Shown: positions 1-9,679 of the stretch, piece by piece | How the letters are laid out: each line of letters starts with the position of its first letter | Numbering within the stretch: position 1 is the first letter of the stretch | Assembly: GCA_003249035.1 (NCBI GenBank) | Contig: QBMK01000014.1 | Span: forward strand, 62,001-126,000 | Length of the DNA stretch: 64,000 nucleotides | Direction: 5' to 3' | Source: Pseudanabaena sp. | GTDB taxonomy: Bacteria > Cyanobacteriota > Cyanobacteriia > Pseudanabaenales > Pseudanabaenaceae | Made by a program: the position numbers and the translations under genes | Notes under the pieces: model-generated | Told to the model about the DNA's origin: nothing | What the model saw: the letters and a program-made list of their open reading frames with translations, nothing else | Databases searched by the model: none

Positions 1-981
1 GGGTTCAGTCGGCAGAATAAATGGTGTAGTTGTGGTTGCACCGATACCTGCGTTGAGGTTTGACCAATCTTGGCGAAATTGAGCGATCGCTTGTGGCAAT
101 AGTTGGCTTTGTAACCATTGCAAAGCAAGATTTTGATTGAGCATTTGGGCGCTGTTGTACCTACTGAGCGCGTCTTGCAAAGATGTAGCGATGGTTTCTA
201 GACCAGAGGCGATTTTCCAACGCTCAAAGAATTGCTGCAATATTTCTGGGGTAACACTTGCCTGTAAGTTGTTAAGCGCGGCGGTTTGATTTGATGATCT
301 TGCACGGCTATAACTATTCGCAGCATCAACTAGACTAATTGCGCTTGCAGGCGGAACAGTTATTGGTGGTTCAACACTGGGATTATTAGTAATTACAGAA
401 ACTGTTGAAGAAGGAACAAAAATCGAGGTTACAGGTGGGGTTGGAACTGTCTCAGGCGGAGAAGTCGATGGAGTCACAGATGTTGTAGTTGGCAATGGTT
501 GGCGTACGATCTCCACAAATGTAACTGGTGGCGTAACATCGGCGATCACTGGCGCTTGCAATTTTTTCCATGTTTGTACTCCCACTTTGCCGTCGACCGT
601 TAAGCCATTAGCGAGTTGAAATGCGGCGATCGCATCCCTTGTCCCCATACCAAAATCGCCATCTATGCGGCCTTGGTAATAGCCCTTGGTCTTGAGTAGT
701 TGTTGCGCTTGAGAAACAGCAGCGCCTTTGGATCCCGGTAATAATGTTGGCAATCCCTGCGATGAAGTTGGGTTAGTTGCAAGCAGTCTAGCCCAGGTAG
801 AACTACCAACTATCCCATCGGGCATTAATCCATTTGCCTTCTGAAATTTCAAGACAGCATTTGTTGTACCAGATCCAAAGTCGCCATCAATTTTGCCGCT
901 ATACAATCCTTTACTTTGAAGAATTTGCTGCAACTCAGAGACAGCATTACCCTTACTACCTTGCCTTAATATCGAGTCCAT
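1..981 (-). CDS. Peptidoglycan-binding domain protein (3' end outside window)
   Basis: Reading leftwards from an ATG at 979-981, the frame stays open to base 1, so the C-terminus is missing. The N-terminal part carries two tandem peptidoglycan_binding_1 repeats. The first has the pattern ...GSKGNAVSELQQ...GLYSGKIDGDFG..., and the second ends near base 550 with VDGKVGVQTWKKL. A Pro/Thr/Val-rich linker follows (about bases 360-540), then a helical region of about 110 residues (bases 1-330) rich in Gln, Asn and Leu that I do not recognise. Such proteins usually bind the cell wall and carry a catalytic or structural C-terminal module. No signal peptide is visible at this start. The family assignment is firm; the function of the C-terminal part is open. 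Confidence 0.8.
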   Translation of the reverse strand, partial: MDSILRQGSKGNAVSELQQILQSKGLYSGKIDGDFGSGTTNAVLKFQKANGLMPDGIVGSSTWARLLATNPTSSQGLPTLLPGSKGAAVSQAQQLLKTKGYYQGRIDGDFGMGTRDAIAAFQLANGLTVDGKVGVQTWKKLQAPVIADVTPPVTFVEIVRQPLPTTTSVTPSTSPPETVPTPPVTSIFVPSSTVSVITNNPSVEPPITVPPASAISLVDAANSYSRARSSNQTAALNNLQASVTPEILQQFFERWKIASGLETIATSLQDALSRYNSAQMLNQNLALQWLQSQLLPQAIAQFRQDWSNLNAGIGATTTTPFILPTEP

Positions 982-1033
982 AAGTTAGCCTAAATCCATG
1001 AAATTTTAAGGTCTGTAATTGGCTCACAGTCTA

Positions 1034-1084
1034 AGCCTTAAAGAGCAGAAGTGGCGCTTTGCAACACTTCTGCTCTTTAAGGCT
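1034..1084. repeat. Intergenic palindrome, 20-bp arms
   Basis: Arms 1034-1053 and 1065-1084 pair perfectly. The 11 bases between them can extend the stem with two mismatches to close on a GC-TTT-GC triloop. It lies between the rimI stop and the start of the peptidoglycan-binding gene, both leftward. There is no T-tract, so terminator function is uncertain. An 87-codon reading frame crosses it and is not a believable gene. Confidence 0.75.
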
Positions 1085-1257
1085 AAAAATAGAGTACACG
1101 AGCATCTAGTCGTTGCGATCGCAAGAAATATTTCAAAAATTCGGCGGCATCACGATTTGAATATCCACCAGAATATATACTCAAGACCTGACTTTGTCAC
1201 AAAAGCAGGAGCTAACTGTCCTACCTACAATAAGGTCTCAGTAGTTCGCAAGCGTCT

Positions 1258-1354
1258 TACTCCCTTCCCACCCAAAGAATAGGCATTATAAAGTGAACAA
1301 TTAGGCGTGCCCGGCGAAGCCGGGCACGCCTAATTGTTCACTGGGAAGGGAGTA
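1258..1354. repeat. MITE-like element, TACTCCCTTCC ends, copy 1
   Basis: Terminal inverted repeats ACTCCCTTCCCA (1259-1270) and TGGGAAGGGAGT (1342-1353) enclose a 21-base spacer and a perfect 24-bp palindrome (1292-1315 / 1319-1342) with a GAA triloop inside GC clamps. The same ends, in the same layout but around a different palindrome, occur at 19299-19393. With the palindrome at 1034 it fills the 467-bp gap between rimI and the first gene. Confidence 0.8.
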
Positions 1355-1448
1355 CCTTGTCTATGAACTAAAGCTAAATTCTATAGTACGGAAAGCGTTG
1401 GGCAACGCCTTTCTTGTTTGGTATTTATGTCTTAATGAGCGAGGCTCG

Positions 1449-1988
1449 CTATAAATTCCATCCCTTAGATAATAAGTTCTCAGAGATTGACTCATGCAAT
1501 TGCTCCAGCAACACCCCAAATTCTGACGTATGTATATCTTTGCGCCACAACATCAACGCATCTTCACCCGTTACTTCGTAATATTTTGGCCTTCGACCAA
1601 TTTCTTTAAAGCCAAAACTTTCGTATAGAGCGATCGCAACATGATTCGATTCGCGGACTTCGAGGGTTGCCCATTCTAAACTGCGATCACGAGCTTTTTT
1701 AAGTAACCCCCAGACCAACGACTTACCAAAACCTTGACCTTGATATTCAGGGCGCACTGCCAATACTGTTATATGCGCTTCTTCAAGAACTGTCCATAAA
1801 CAGCCAAAACCCAGCAGTTCAAAATTTTCAGTAGTTAAGCCCAATACAAGACTACTGGGATTTTCAATTTCACGCTGATATGCTTCTAAACTCCAAAAAT
1901 CACCTAGACATGCACAATCAATTGCTCGTAGTTGCGATAAAAATTTTTGATCAATTTCACTTAGATAGATTCGGGTCGATGGGTACAT
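1449..1988 (-). CDS. rimI: Ribosomal-protein-alanine N-acetyltransferase (RimI family)
   Basis: A 179-residue GNAT acetyltransferase. The acetyl-CoA motif A is clear (AVRPEYQGQGFGKSL, about residues 76-90), followed by the family's ATLEVRESN and the ALYESFGF motif (about 120-127), which is characteristic of RimI. RimI proteins transfer an acetyl group from acetyl-CoA to a protein N-terminus, in the type case ribosomal protein S18. About 30 residues follow the core domain and make it slightly longer than typical bacterial RimI (about 150). The gene stands alone, divergent from the TauE/SafE permease gene, with about 100 bp between starts. Substrate specificity is inferred from family only. Confidence 0.85.
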   Translation of the reverse strand: MYPSTRIYLSEIDQKFLSQLRAIDCACLGDFWSLEAYQREIENPSSLVLGLTTENFELLGFGCLWTVLEEAHITVLAVRPEYQGQGFGKSLVWGLLKKARDRSLEWATLEVRESNHVAIALYESFGFKEIGRRPKYYEVTGEDALMLWRKDIHTSEFGVLLEQLHESISENLLSKGWNL

Positions 1989-2088
1989 GTGGTAATAAAT
2001 ATTTATCTCAACAAAAGCGATCTATTAGGATAGGAGACTCAAAGCTCTATGTATCCTATCGCTATAAAAACGGATGTATCGATAATAA

Positions 2089-3003
2089 ATGCCAGAAATC
2101 TTGCCGATTGTCTATCTCAGTGTGGTTAGCTTTTTTGCTTGGATAGTGAGCACATTAGCTGGTGGAGGTAGCCCCTTCGTTTTAATCCCTTTGGTGAACT
2201 TACTAATGGGGGCAGCATCCGTTCCGCCAGTTATTACGATTGGTATGTTTTTTGGGAATGCCCACAGAGTTTTACTATTTTGGAGCGAGATTGATTGGGA
2301 ACTAACAGCTTGGTATGCGCCAGGAGCGATCACAGGTGCGGTTCTAGGTGCATATACTTTTACCAAAATCCATCTTGATTGGATGCAAATAGTAATTGCG
2401 ATCTTCCTAATTGTGAGTGCAGTTTTATTTGGGTTAGAGAAAAGTCCCGAAAAAGCCGCTGCTGAAGATAATGCAAAACATCTAAAACTAGTCGATAATT
2501 CCAAAGATTTAGAAGAGATTGAGGAACTTATCGAGATCAACCAGTTGGGTGAGTTGAGCGAATTAAGCGATCTAGGGCAGTCAGCATTAATTCCTAAAGC
2601 AGTAAAGTCCAAATTTCAACTTCAGGCTTGGCACATTATGCCTGCGGGTTTCCTTAAGGCATATGTGTCGGGTTTAGTTGGCACAACGGGTCCTGTCTTA
2701 AATCCCTTTTATCTCCGCTATGGTTTAGTCAAGGAGAAAATGCTTGCAACCAAAGCAGCTCATATGACGATTATCCATGTCGTGAAAATCATCACTTATG
2801 GAGCGCTAGCAGCGATGTCTAAGGAGCAAATTTTGGCAGGATTAGCGATCGGCTTAGCCGCAATACCTGCGAATCTCATTGGCAAATATCTCCTTAGCCG
2901 CATGAGTCACCAACAGTTTCGCCAAGTGGTTCTTGCTTTTATGGCGATCGGCGGGTCGTGGATGCTTTGGCAACAAAGAACTTTATTTTTAAATGTGTTG
3001 TAG
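2089..3003 (+). CDS. TauE/SafE family sulfite/anion permease
   Basis: A 304-residue membrane protein. It opens with a hydrophobic helix, then STLAGGGSPFVLIPLV, the glycine-rich signature of the TauE/SafE (formerly DUF81) family, which exports sulfite, sulfoacetate or other organic anions. The second half carries the duplicated signature GLVGTTGPVLNPFYL, as expected of the internal repeat. About eight membrane segments can be seen. Between the halves (about residues 115-175) lies an acidic, Glu/Leu-rich soluble loop longer than usual. No neighbouring sulfur gene helps fix the substrate. The start MPEILPI is the first ATG after the rimI promoter region. Confidence 0.82.
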   Translation: MPEILPIVYLSVVSFFAWIVSTLAGGGSPFVLIPLVNLLMGAASVPPVITIGMFFGNAHRVLLFWSEIDWELTAWYAPGAITGAVLGAYTFTKIHLDWMQIVIAIFLIVSAVLFGLEKSPEKAAAEDNAKHLKLVDNSKDLEEIEELIEINQLGELSELSDLGQSALIPKAVKSKFQLQAWHIMPAGFLKAYVSGLVGTTGPVLNPFYLRYGLVKEKMLATKAAHMTIIHVVKIITYGALAAMSKEQILAGLAIGLAAIPANLIGKYLLSRMSHQQFRQVVLAFMAIGGSWMLWQQRTLFLNVL

Positions 3004-3249
3004 TTAGAGCTATGTCTCGATGTGATATGTACTAGCAACCCGTACAGCAAAGCCGCTCTTTAATCGGTTTCACAAACAACAAAAAGCACAAAATATTGAG
3101 TTCAATAGCTCATAAAAAGCAAACATTATCCCTAAGAGAGATCTTATACAATTTGAGTCAAAAGGAGTGAAAGCCGTACACACAGAATGCTGCTAATGCT
3201 GTGCTAGTATTAACTTTAACCAGAACGCAGCAAAGTATGGGGTAATGCC

Positions 3250-5739
3250 ATGTTTGAACGCTTTACAGAAAAAGCAATTAAAGTCATCATGCTGGCTCAA
3301 GAGGAAGCTCGCCGCCTCGGTCATAACTTTGTCGGCACAGAGCAAATTCTATTGGGTCTGATCGGAGAAGGAACTGGCGTTGCCGCCAAAGTACTGAAGT
3401 CGATGGGTGTAAACCTCAAAGATGCGCGGATTGAGGTTGAAAAAATCATCGGACGCGGCTCTGGTTTTGTCGCGGTAGAAATCCCTTTCACACCTCGCGC
3501 CAAGAGAGTCCTCGAGTTGTCCTTAGAAGAAGCTCGCCAATTGGGACATAACTACATCGGTACTGAGCATCTATTGCTAGGACTAATTCGCGAAGGCGAA
3601 GGCGTTGCCGCTAGAGTTTTAGAAAATCTAGGTGTAGATTTGTCCAAAGTCCGCACTCAAGTCATTCGGATGTTGGGTGAGACTGCCGAAGTCTCCGCCG
3701 GTGGCGGTAGTGGCGGACGAACCAAGACTCCTACCCTTGACGAGTTCGGCTCAAATCTAACTCAACTTGCCCAAGATGGCAAACTCGATCCTGTTGTGGG
3801 TCGTGAAAAAGAAATTGAACGAGTAATCCAGATCCTCGGTCGCCGCACCAAGAACAATCCTGTTCTGATTGGTGAACCTGGTGTCGGTAAAACTGCGATC
3901 GCTGAAGGTTTAGCGCAACGCATTATTAATAGTGATATTCCCGACATTCTCCAAGAAAAGCGGGTTGTTACCTTAGATATTGGTTTGCTAGTGGCGGGTA
4001 CGAAGTATCGTGGTGAATTTGAGGAACGCCTCAAAAAGATCATGGAAGAAATTCGTACTGCTGGCAACGTGATTTTGGTAATTGATGAAGTTCATACCTT
4101 GATCGGTGCTGGTGCTGCTGAAGGCGCGATCGATGCCGCTAATATTCTCAAGCCTGCTCTAGCTCGTGGTGAATTGCAATGCATCGGCGCAACTACCCTT
4201 GATGAATATCGCAAGCATATTGAACGCGATGCCGCTCTCGAACGACGGTTCCAGCCTGTCATGGTCGGTGAGCCTAGCGTTGAAGAAACCATCGAAATTT
4301 TGATCGGCTTGCGTCAGCGTTACGAAGAGCATCACAAGCTAAAGATCGACGACGCAGCATTAGTTGCCGCCGCGAAATTAGCCGATCGCTATATAAGTGA
4401 TCGCTTCTTACCCGATAAGGCGATCGATTTGATGGATGAAGCAGGATCGCGGGTGCGCTTGATCAATTCGCAGTTACCTCCCGCCGCCAAAGAACTTGAC
4501 AAAGAATTGCGCCAAGCCCTTAAGGACAAGGATGATGCGGTTCGTAAGCAAGACTTTGATAAGGCTGCTGAATTGCGCGACAAGGAAATTGATCTCAAAC
4601 AACAAATTCGCGCACTTAGCCAAACTAAGAAGGCTGAAACACCTGCCGATGACGCACCTGAGATTCGCGTAACCGAAGAGGACATTGCCTATATCGTCAG
4701 TTCTTGGACTGGCGTACCTGTCCTCAAGATTACTGAGTCAGAATCAGTCAAACTCATGCAGATGGAAGAAACCCTGCATAGCCGCGTCATCGGTCAAGAT
4801 GAAGCTGTTAAAGCAATTTCTCGCGCCATCCGTCGTGCTCGTGTTGGGCTAAAAAGTCCCGATCGTCCGATTGCTAGCTTTATTTTCTCAGGGCCTACAG
4901 GCGTTGGTAAAACTGAGTTAACTAAGGCTCTTGCTGCTTACTTCTTTGGTTCAGAAGATGCGATGATTCGCCTCGATATGTCCGAATACATGGAGCGTCA
5001 CACCGTATCGAAATTGATCGGTTCACCTCCTGGATATGTCGGCTATAACGAAGGTGGCCAGCTAACCGAAGCCGTTCGTCGCAAGCCTTATACCGTAGTG
5101 CTCTTTGACGAAATCGAAAAAGCGCACCCAGATGTTTTCAACTTGCTTCTACAAGTACTTGAAGATGGTCGCTTGACTGATTCTAAGGGGCGTACCGTTG
5201 ACTTCAAAAACACCTTGTTGATCATGACATCTAACGTCGGATCGAAGGTAATCGAAAAGGGTGGCGGTGGACTAGGCTTTGACTTCGCTGCTAGCCAAGA
5301 AGATGCGCTTTATACACGCATCCGATCGCTAGTTAACGAAGAACTCAAGCAATACTTCCGTCCTGAGTTCCTCAATAGACTAGATGAAATCATTGTCTTC
5401 CGCCAGTTGACCAAACCCGAAGTCAAAGAGATCGCCGATCTTATGCTCAACGAGTTCTTCAAGCGGATGCTCGATAAAGACATTGTCCTTACCGTAACTG
5501 AGCGATTTAAGGATCTCCTTGTCCAAGAAGGTTACAACCCTAGTTATGGTGCGCGTCCATTACGTCGTGCGATCATGCGCTTACTTGAAGATTCTCTAGC
5601 TGAAGAGATTCTGACGGGCAAAGTGCGCGAAGGTGCATCGGTACAAGTTGATGTCGATGACGATGGCAAGGTCAAAGTGATTGAACAACAAGCTCTAAGC
5701 GGTGCTGATAACAATCTTCAGTTGCTCCCTTCAGCTTAA
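3250..5739 (+). CDS. clpC: ATP-dependent Clp protease ATP-binding subunit ClpC
   Basis: An 829-residue class I Hsp100/Clp ATPase. The N-terminal domain holds two Clp_N repeats (about 1-75 and 77-145). D1 has Walker A GEPGVGKT at 208-215 and Walker [15 protein letters not shown]-type coiled middle domain (about 425-465, [20 protein letters not shown]) marks it as ClpC rather than ClpA or ClpB. D2 has GPTGVGKT near 548, followed by the C-terminal Clp domain. ClpC unfolds substrates for the ClpP/R core in the cytosol. Length is normal for cyanobacteria and plastids. It is preceded by a 246-bp gap and followed by a palindrome that may end transcription before minC. Confidence 0.97.
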   Translation: MFERFTEKAIKVIMLAQEEARRLGHNFVGTEQILLGLIGEGTGVAAKVLKSMGVNLKDARIEVEKIIGRGSGFVAVEIPFTPRAKRVLELSLEEARQLGHNYIGTEHLLLGLIREGEGVAARVLENLGVDLSKVRTQVIRMLGETAEVSAGGGSGGRTKTPTLDEFGSNLTQLAQDGKLDPVVGREKEIERVIQILGRRTKNNPVLIGEPGVGKTAIAEGLAQRIINSDIPDILQEKRVVTLDIGLLVAGTKYRGEFEERLKKIMEEIRTAGNVILVIDEVHTLIGAGAAEGAIDAANILKPALARGELQCIGATTLDEYRKHIERDAALERRFQPVMVGEPSVEETIEILIGLRQRYEEHHKLKIDDAALVAAAKLADRYISDRFLPDKAIDLMDEAGSRVRLINSQLPPAAKELDKELRQALKDKDDAVRKQDFDKAAELRDKEIDLKQQIRALSQTKKAETPADDAPEIRVTEEDIAYIVSSWTGVPVLKITESESVKLMQMEETLHSRVIGQDEAVKAISRAIRRARVGLKSPDRPIASFIFSGPTGVGKTELTKALAAYFFGSEDAMIRLDMSEYMERHTVSKLIGSPPGYVGYNEGGQLTEAVRRKPYTVVLFDEIEKAHPDVFNLLLQVLEDGRLTDSKGRTVDFKNTLLIMTSNVGSKVIEKGGGGLGFDFAASQEDALYTRIRSLVNEELKQYFRPEFLNRLDEIIVFRQLTKPEVKEIADLMLNEFFKRMLDKDIVLTVTERFKDLLVQEGYNPSYGARPLRRAIMRLLEDSLAEEILTGKVREGASVQVDVDDDGKVKVIEQQALSGADNNLQLLPSA

Positions 5740-5742
5740 ACA

Positions 5743-5789
5743 CAAACAACTGTATAACCTTTGCCAAGCAAAGGTTATACAGTTGTTTG
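5743..5789. repeat. Palindrome after clpC, possible terminator
   Basis: Perfect 22-bp arms (5743-5764 / 5768-5789) close on a CAA triloop with GC clamps. The element begins 4 bases after the clpC stop. No run of T follows on either strand, so Rho-independent termination is possible but not typical. Confidence 0.7.
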
Positions 5790-5831
5790 AGATGGCAGTT
5801 AAGCGGATAGCGCTAAATTTAAAAAAGCTTC

Positions 5832-6917
5832 ATGAATGCAAACAAGCAAAATATTGCCGTGAAAACAAATCCTCTGCCGCCTACAAAGTTACAGTCAGGT
5901 GCAGGGGATTTATCATCTGCGGAGATGCCTGAAGTCATTGTTGTGGCAGACAACAATGAAGAGACTGACAGCACTACTCTTACTCCTCTGACAGTTGCTG
6001 ATGTTGAGGGTGGAGACCTCAAACCAATTTCTACCAAGTCTTCTAAAAAGTCTCAGCAAGAGCCAATACCAGATCCTGAGATCAGCCAAGTTCGGTTCAA
6101 AACTCTAGATGGTAGGCTCAATCTGTTATTGCCAACTGAAAAAAAGGTAAATCTAGATCTTGACAAGACGAATAATAACCCAGTTGATCAGACGATTGGT
6201 GAGACGAATGATTTAAATAATCCTGCCGTTTCCTTGTTGACATTGTCTTGGAAAGAAATGATTTCCCAGCTAGAGCAGCGTATGGCTGCAAGCGGTCATG
6301 ATTGGAAGCCGCGTACACAAGTATATTTACAAGCTGGCGATCGCCTATTGGATACACGTCAACTCCAAGAATTATCCGAGGCATTGCAAAACTATCAACT
6401 TTTGCTACATTGTATTGTCACTAACCGTCGTCAAACTGCGATTAATGCTGCTAGCATGGGCTTCTGTGTAGAGCAAGGTACAGTCTTTCGAGAACTATTA
6501 GGATTTAATCCGATTCCTAATGTATCGATGGATGATCCGCTATACATTAAGATGACCGTAAGATCTGGTACAGAAATTAGGCATTCTGGCAGTATTATTG
6601 TGTTCGGTGATGTCAATGCTGGAGCAGAACTCATCTCTGAAGGCGATATTATTGTGTGCGGCAAGCTAAAAGGTATAGCTCATGCAGGTGTTAAAGGCAA
6701 TGCTCAAGCTGTAGTCATGGCTTTACATCTAGATGCTACCCAAATTAGGATTGCTAGCTTTATCGCTCGTGTTGAGAGTCCTAGTACAACTTTCTGTCCA
6801 GAAGTCGCATTTGTAAATACACAAGGTACACCTACGATTAACATTGTCCAAGTTGTTGATTTTTCATCATTGAATTATTCTTCGCTAAACTATCCCTCGC
6901 TAATCAGTAATTCGTAA
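5832..6917 (+). CDS. minC: Septum site-determining protein MinC
   Basis: A 361-residue MinC. The C-terminal beta-helix domain that binds MinD and FtsZ is plain (about 245-345, with VRSGTEIRHSGSIIVFGDVN and EGDIIVCGKLKGIAHAG). A MinC_N-like region with TLSWKEMISQLEQRM precedes it. The first 90 or so residues are a low-complexity, charged and Pro/Thr-rich extension not seen in the roughly 230-residue E. coli protein; similar extensions are common in cyanobacteria. MinC blocks FtsZ polymerisation away from midcell. It is the first gene of a minC-minD-minE operon; minD starts 3 bases after its stop. Confidence 0.95.
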   Translation: MNANKQNIAVKTNPLPPTKLQSGAGDLSSAEMPEVIVVADNNEETDSTTLTPLTVADVEGGDLKPISTKSSKKSQQEPIPDPEISQVRFKTLDGRLNLLLPTEKKVNLDLDKTNNNPVDQTIGETNDLNNPAVSLLTLSWKEMISQLEQRMAASGHDWKPRTQVYLQAGDRLLDTRQLQELSEALQNYQLLLHCIVTNRRQTAINAASMGFCVEQGTVFRELLGFNPIPNVSMDDPLYIKMTVRSGTEIRHSGSIIVFGDVNAGAELISEGDIIVCGKLKGIAHAGVKGNAQAVVMALHLDATQIRIASFIARVESPSTTFCPEVAFVNTQGTPTINIVQVVDFSSLNYSSLNYPSLISNS

Positions 6918-6919
6918 AC

Positions 6920-7723
6920 ATGAGTCGCATTATCGTTGTTACCTCTGGTAAAGGTGGTGTCGGCAAGACCACATCTTCAGCAAATCTCGGCATGGCGCTT
7001 GCCAAACTAGGACGAAAAGTAGTCTTAGTGGACGCTGACTTTGGCTTGCGAAATCTTGATCTCTTGCTGGGATTAGAGAACCGCATCGTTTATACTGCCC
7101 TAGAGGTGATTGCACGGGAATGTAAACTCGATCAAGCCCTTGTCAAAGATAAACGTCAACCGAATCTGTCTTTATTGGCGGCTCCGCAAACGCGCAACAA
7201 AACGGCAATTACGGCGGCTCACATGAAGGCGCTCGTTGAGGTTTTAGGTCGATATTTTGACTATGTTTTGATTGACTGCCCCGCAGGTATTGAGTCAGGA
7301 TTTCAAAATGCGATCGCTGGAGCAAAAGAGGCGATCGTGGTGACGACTCCCGAAATTTCAGCTGTTCGTGATGCCGATCGCGTGATTGGCTTATTAGAAG
7401 CAAATCGAATTACAGATATTAAATTAATTCTGAATCGTATTCGGCCTGCGATGGTAAAAAATAACGACATGATGAGTGTCGAAGATGTACTAGATATTTT
7501 GTCAGTTAAATTGATTGGCGTAATTCCTGATGACGAACAGGTGATCGTTTCCACCAATAAAGGGGAACCATTGGTGTTGTCAGATAAGCCATCGCTGGCG
7601 GGCACTGCCTACGAAAATGTGGCAAAACGTCTTGAAGGAAAAAATGTTGAGTTTTTACAACTCGAAACTCCTCCCAAAGGATTTTTTGCCCGTTTGTTTA
7701 GCTGGATTAGTGGGAACTCTTGA
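6920..7723 (+). CDS. minD: Septum site-determining ATPase MinD
   Basis: A 267-residue ParA/MinD ATPase. The deviant Walker A KGGVGKTT lies at residues 11-18, the switch VDADFGLRNLDLLLG near 39-53, and DYVLIDCPAGIE near 114. The C-terminus GFFARLFSWISG is the amphipathic membrane-targeting helix. MinD-ATP dimers bind the membrane, recruit MinC, and are released by MinE. The gene starts 3 bases after minC and is followed directly by minE, so translation is probably coupled. Confidence 0.97.
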   Translation: MSRIIVVTSGKGGVGKTTSSANLGMALAKLGRKVVLVDADFGLRNLDLLLGLENRIVYTALEVIARECKLDQALVKDKRQPNLSLLAAPQTRNKTAITAAHMKALVEVLGRYFDYVLIDCPAGIESGFQNAIAGAKEAIVVTTPEISAVRDADRVIGLLEANRITDIKLILNRIRPAMVKNNDMMSVEDVLDILSVKLIGVIPDDEQVIVSTNKGEPLVLSDKPSLAGTAYENVAKRLEGKNVEFLQLETPPKGFFARLFSWISGNS

Positions 7724-7731
7724 GGTTTGGG

Positions 7732-8361
7732 ATGATTTCAACGCTGCTCGATCGCCTATTTCAAAGAAGTAACGTCCCTAGTGGGGCGAAAGTCAAGCAG
7801 CGTTTGAAATTTATCCTTGCCCACGATCGAGCTGCGATCGAACCACAGATGTTTGAAAGTATGCGCGATGAGATTATGCGTGTAGTTTCCAAATATGTAG
7901 AACTCGATGAAGGTTCATTAGATATTCGCTTAGAGTCTGATAAACGGATGACAGCGTTAATTGCTAATTTACCGATCCGGATGGTGCGGGAAGATCTGAA
8001 GGATCTGGAAATTCTTTTTGATGAATCTACTAAAGATTTGAGTTCAGATAAGCCTGACACTTTGGCTTTAGAAATGGATCAATTAGCGGAAGCCGCTCTT
8101 GATGCGATCGCTGTTAAAGAAGACATAAAAAACACAACCGAGGATATTTCTGCTGAGCGCATTGCAGGAATTGCCGAACGAAATATAGAAGTAACGGGCA
8201 AAATAAGAACTGCTGCAAATAAGCCTCAAAATAATGAGGAAATCAGCAATACCGATGTAGTAGAAACTGATATAGCCAAAACCGTCAGTACGGATGTTTT
8301 TGATTCAGCCCCTTCTGAGGTTGTGTCAGAAGATTCTGGCAACGAAAAAGATGAAGGATGA
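7732..8361 (+). CDS. minE: Cell division topological specificity factor MinE, with long C-terminal tail
   Basis: The first 90 or so residues are a standard MinE: the membrane-binding start MISTLLDRLFQRS, then KQRLKFILAHDRA, the anti-MinCD helix, and the dimerisation domain SKYVELDEGSLDIRLES. I place the start at the ATG at 7732, preceded by GAGG; a TTG at 7720 overlapping the minD stop is also possible. MinE is normally 80-100 residues, but this one runs to 209. The last 115 or so are acidic, low-complexity and rich in Asp, Glu, Ser, Thr and Val, with no recognisable domain. MinE stimulates MinD ATPase and drives pole-to-pole oscillation. Confidence 0.93.
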   Translation: MISTLLDRLFQRSNVPSGAKVKQRLKFILAHDRAAIEPQMFESMRDEIMRVVSKYVELDEGSLDIRLESDKRMTALIANLPIRMVREDLKDLEILFDESTKDLSSDKPDTLALEMDQLAEAALDAIAVKEDIKNTTEDISAERIAGIAERNIEVTGKIRTAANKPQNNEEISNTDVVETDIAKTVSTDVFDSAPSEVVSEDSGNEKDEG

Positions 8362-8440
8362 GTTAAGCAGCTAAATACGAACGAGAGATTCTATAGTGCC
8401 GTTTAATTTTCTTGTTTTCCTATCTAATCTTCAGAGAGTG

Positions 8441-8546
8441 TAATACAAAAGCACAAAATGGCTACGCCATTTTGTGCTTTTAAAACCCTTACTGTGTTTG
8501 GTTTTCAATTCACAAAAGTGTGACGACATTTTTGTGAATTGGTCTA
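8441..8546 (+). repeat. Two-hairpin MITE-like element A, copy 1
   Basis: A roughly 106-bp element begins TAATAC and ends TTGGTCT. It holds two hairpins: GCACAAAATGGC-TAC-GCCATTTTGTGC on the left, and an AATTCACAAAAGTG/ATTTTTGTGAATT stem on the right. Between them lies the conserved linker AAAACCCTTACT.TGTTTGG. Other copies lie at 18495, 39095 and, inverted, 40353. It occupies the 323-bp gap between minE and pyrR, which holds nothing else I can recognise. Confidence 0.85.
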
Positions 8547-8684
8547 ACTTCAGAAATCTAAACCGCATTTTAGATTGATATGCCTTTGTCTATATTCTTG
8601 AGTTGAAAGGGAATATATGCCAACAGCAATTAAAGATAATTCCACTTATCCATCCAACTTTATCTGAATAGAGATATCCAGTTT

Positions 8685-9233
8685 CTAGCTAAGCGGCTTA
8701 ATTAACTCAACGCCATCACGACTGTCGCCGGCGGCGCTCAAGAACACTTTGACTTGTTCATCCTTAGAAGTTGGCAGAGTGCGACCAACATAATCAGGAT
8801 GAATCGGTAGCTCACGATGACCGCGATCGATTAAGGCTAATAACCTCACCACCTTAGGGCGACCATAATCATGAATAGCATTTAACGCTGCCCCAATAGT
8901 TCGACCACTATAAATAACGTCATCCACGAGGACTACCGTTTTGCCGCTTAGGTCAAAGGGAATTTCAGTTTTACTAGGTGTCCGTAGTCCAATTTTATCA
9001 AGATCATCTCGATAAAATGTAATATCTAAAGCGCCTGAAGGAACTACGATCCCTTCAAGAGACTTAATCTGCTTGGAAATTGCCACACCCAATGGCACTC
9101 CACGAGTATAAACTCCGAGCAAGACAACATTTGATAGATCATCGCTAGCTTCAACAATTTGTGAGCTAAGACGATTGATTGTTCGACGCAACTCGTCAGC
9201 AGATAAAATTTCGACAATCTTAGATTGTGACAC
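8685..9233 (-). CDS. pyrR: PyrR bifunctional pyrimidine regulator / uracil phosphoribosyltransferase
   Basis: A 182-residue type I phosphoribosyltransferase. The PRPP-binding loop [13 protein letters not shown] (about 105-117) has the form specific to PyrR, and the N-terminal [17 protein letters not shown] and the [11 protein letters not shown] segment agree. PyrR makes UMP from uracil and PRPP; in Bacillus it is also an RNA-binding attenuator of pyr genes. No pyr operon genes lie nearby, so here it may act only as the salvage enzyme (inference). It is leftward, downstream of trxA, with a strong palindrome between the two genes. Confidence 0.92.
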   Translation of the reverse strand: MSQSKIVEILSADELRRTINRLSSQIVEASDDLSNVVLLGVYTRGVPLGVAISKQIKSLEGIVVPSGALDITFYRDDLDKIGLRTPSKTEIPFDLSGKTVVLVDDVIYSGRTIGAALNAIHDYGRPKVVRLLALIDRGHRELPIHPDYVGRTLPTSKDEQVKVFLSAAGDSRDGVELIKPLS

Positions 9234-9294
9234 TACTTAGTTTCGTTAAATGAGCTTGTAGATATCTACTTAATATAGCGCTTTGCGTTTATCT

Positions 9295-9337
9295 ATCTAA
9301 AACAAAAGAGGCGCATAGCGCCTCTTTTGTTTTAGAT
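9295..9337. terminator. Perfect palindrome between trxA and pyrR
   Basis: Arms of 20 bp (9295-9314 / 9318-9337) close on an ATA triloop flanked by GC. On the minus strand the stem ends with AGAT rather than a pure U-run. A-rich and T-rich arm ends give it a terminator-like profile after trxA. Confidence 0.65.
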
Positions 9338-9349
9338 ATGAATAAAATC

Positions 9350-9679
9350 TTAACTATCTAAATGCTTTTCGATAGTAGTGGATAGGGTTGTCTTAGGGAC
9401 AGCACCAACAACTACATCCACCCGTTGACCACCTTTAAATAACATGAGCGTGGGAATACTGCGAATGCCATATTGTCCAGCTACGCTAGGATTCTCATCG
9501 GTATTAAGCTTGAAAACTTTGATTTTGCCCTCAAATTGTGTAGCGACTTCTTCCACTACAGGGGCAACCATACGACAGGGGCCACACCAAGGTGCCCAAA
9601 AATCTACTAGAACAGGGATGTCACTTTTAAGTACGTCCTGCTCAAAGCTAGCATCTGTGACGGCGATCGCTGATGACAT
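9350..9679 (-). CDS. trxA: Thioredoxin
   Basis: A 109-residue thioredoxin with the redox motif WCGPC at 31-35, the preceding VLVDFWAP, the cis-proline loop [14 protein letters not shown] (about 73-86) and a standard C-terminal helix. It is cytosolic and reduces disulphides in metabolic enzymes using electrons from thioredoxin reductase. Length and motifs match the m-type/TrxA group of cyanobacteria. The gene appears to be a single transcription unit, ended by the palindrome at 9295-9337. Confidence 0.96.
   Translation of the reverse strand: MSSAIAVTDASFEQDVLKSDIPVLVDFWAPWCGPCRMVAPVVEEVATQFEGKIKVFKLNTDENPSVAGQYGIRSIPTLMLFKGGQRVDVVVGAVPKTTLSTTIEKHLDS

Noticed and set aside
1019-1282. 87-codon open frame on the plus strand between the first gene and rimI
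   Set aside because: It starts inside one palindrome and ends inside another, has no ribosome-binding site and no protein-like pattern.
5702-5932. 76-codon frame spanning the clpC end and minC start
   Set aside because: It overlaps two firm genes in another frame and includes the palindrome at 5743-5789.
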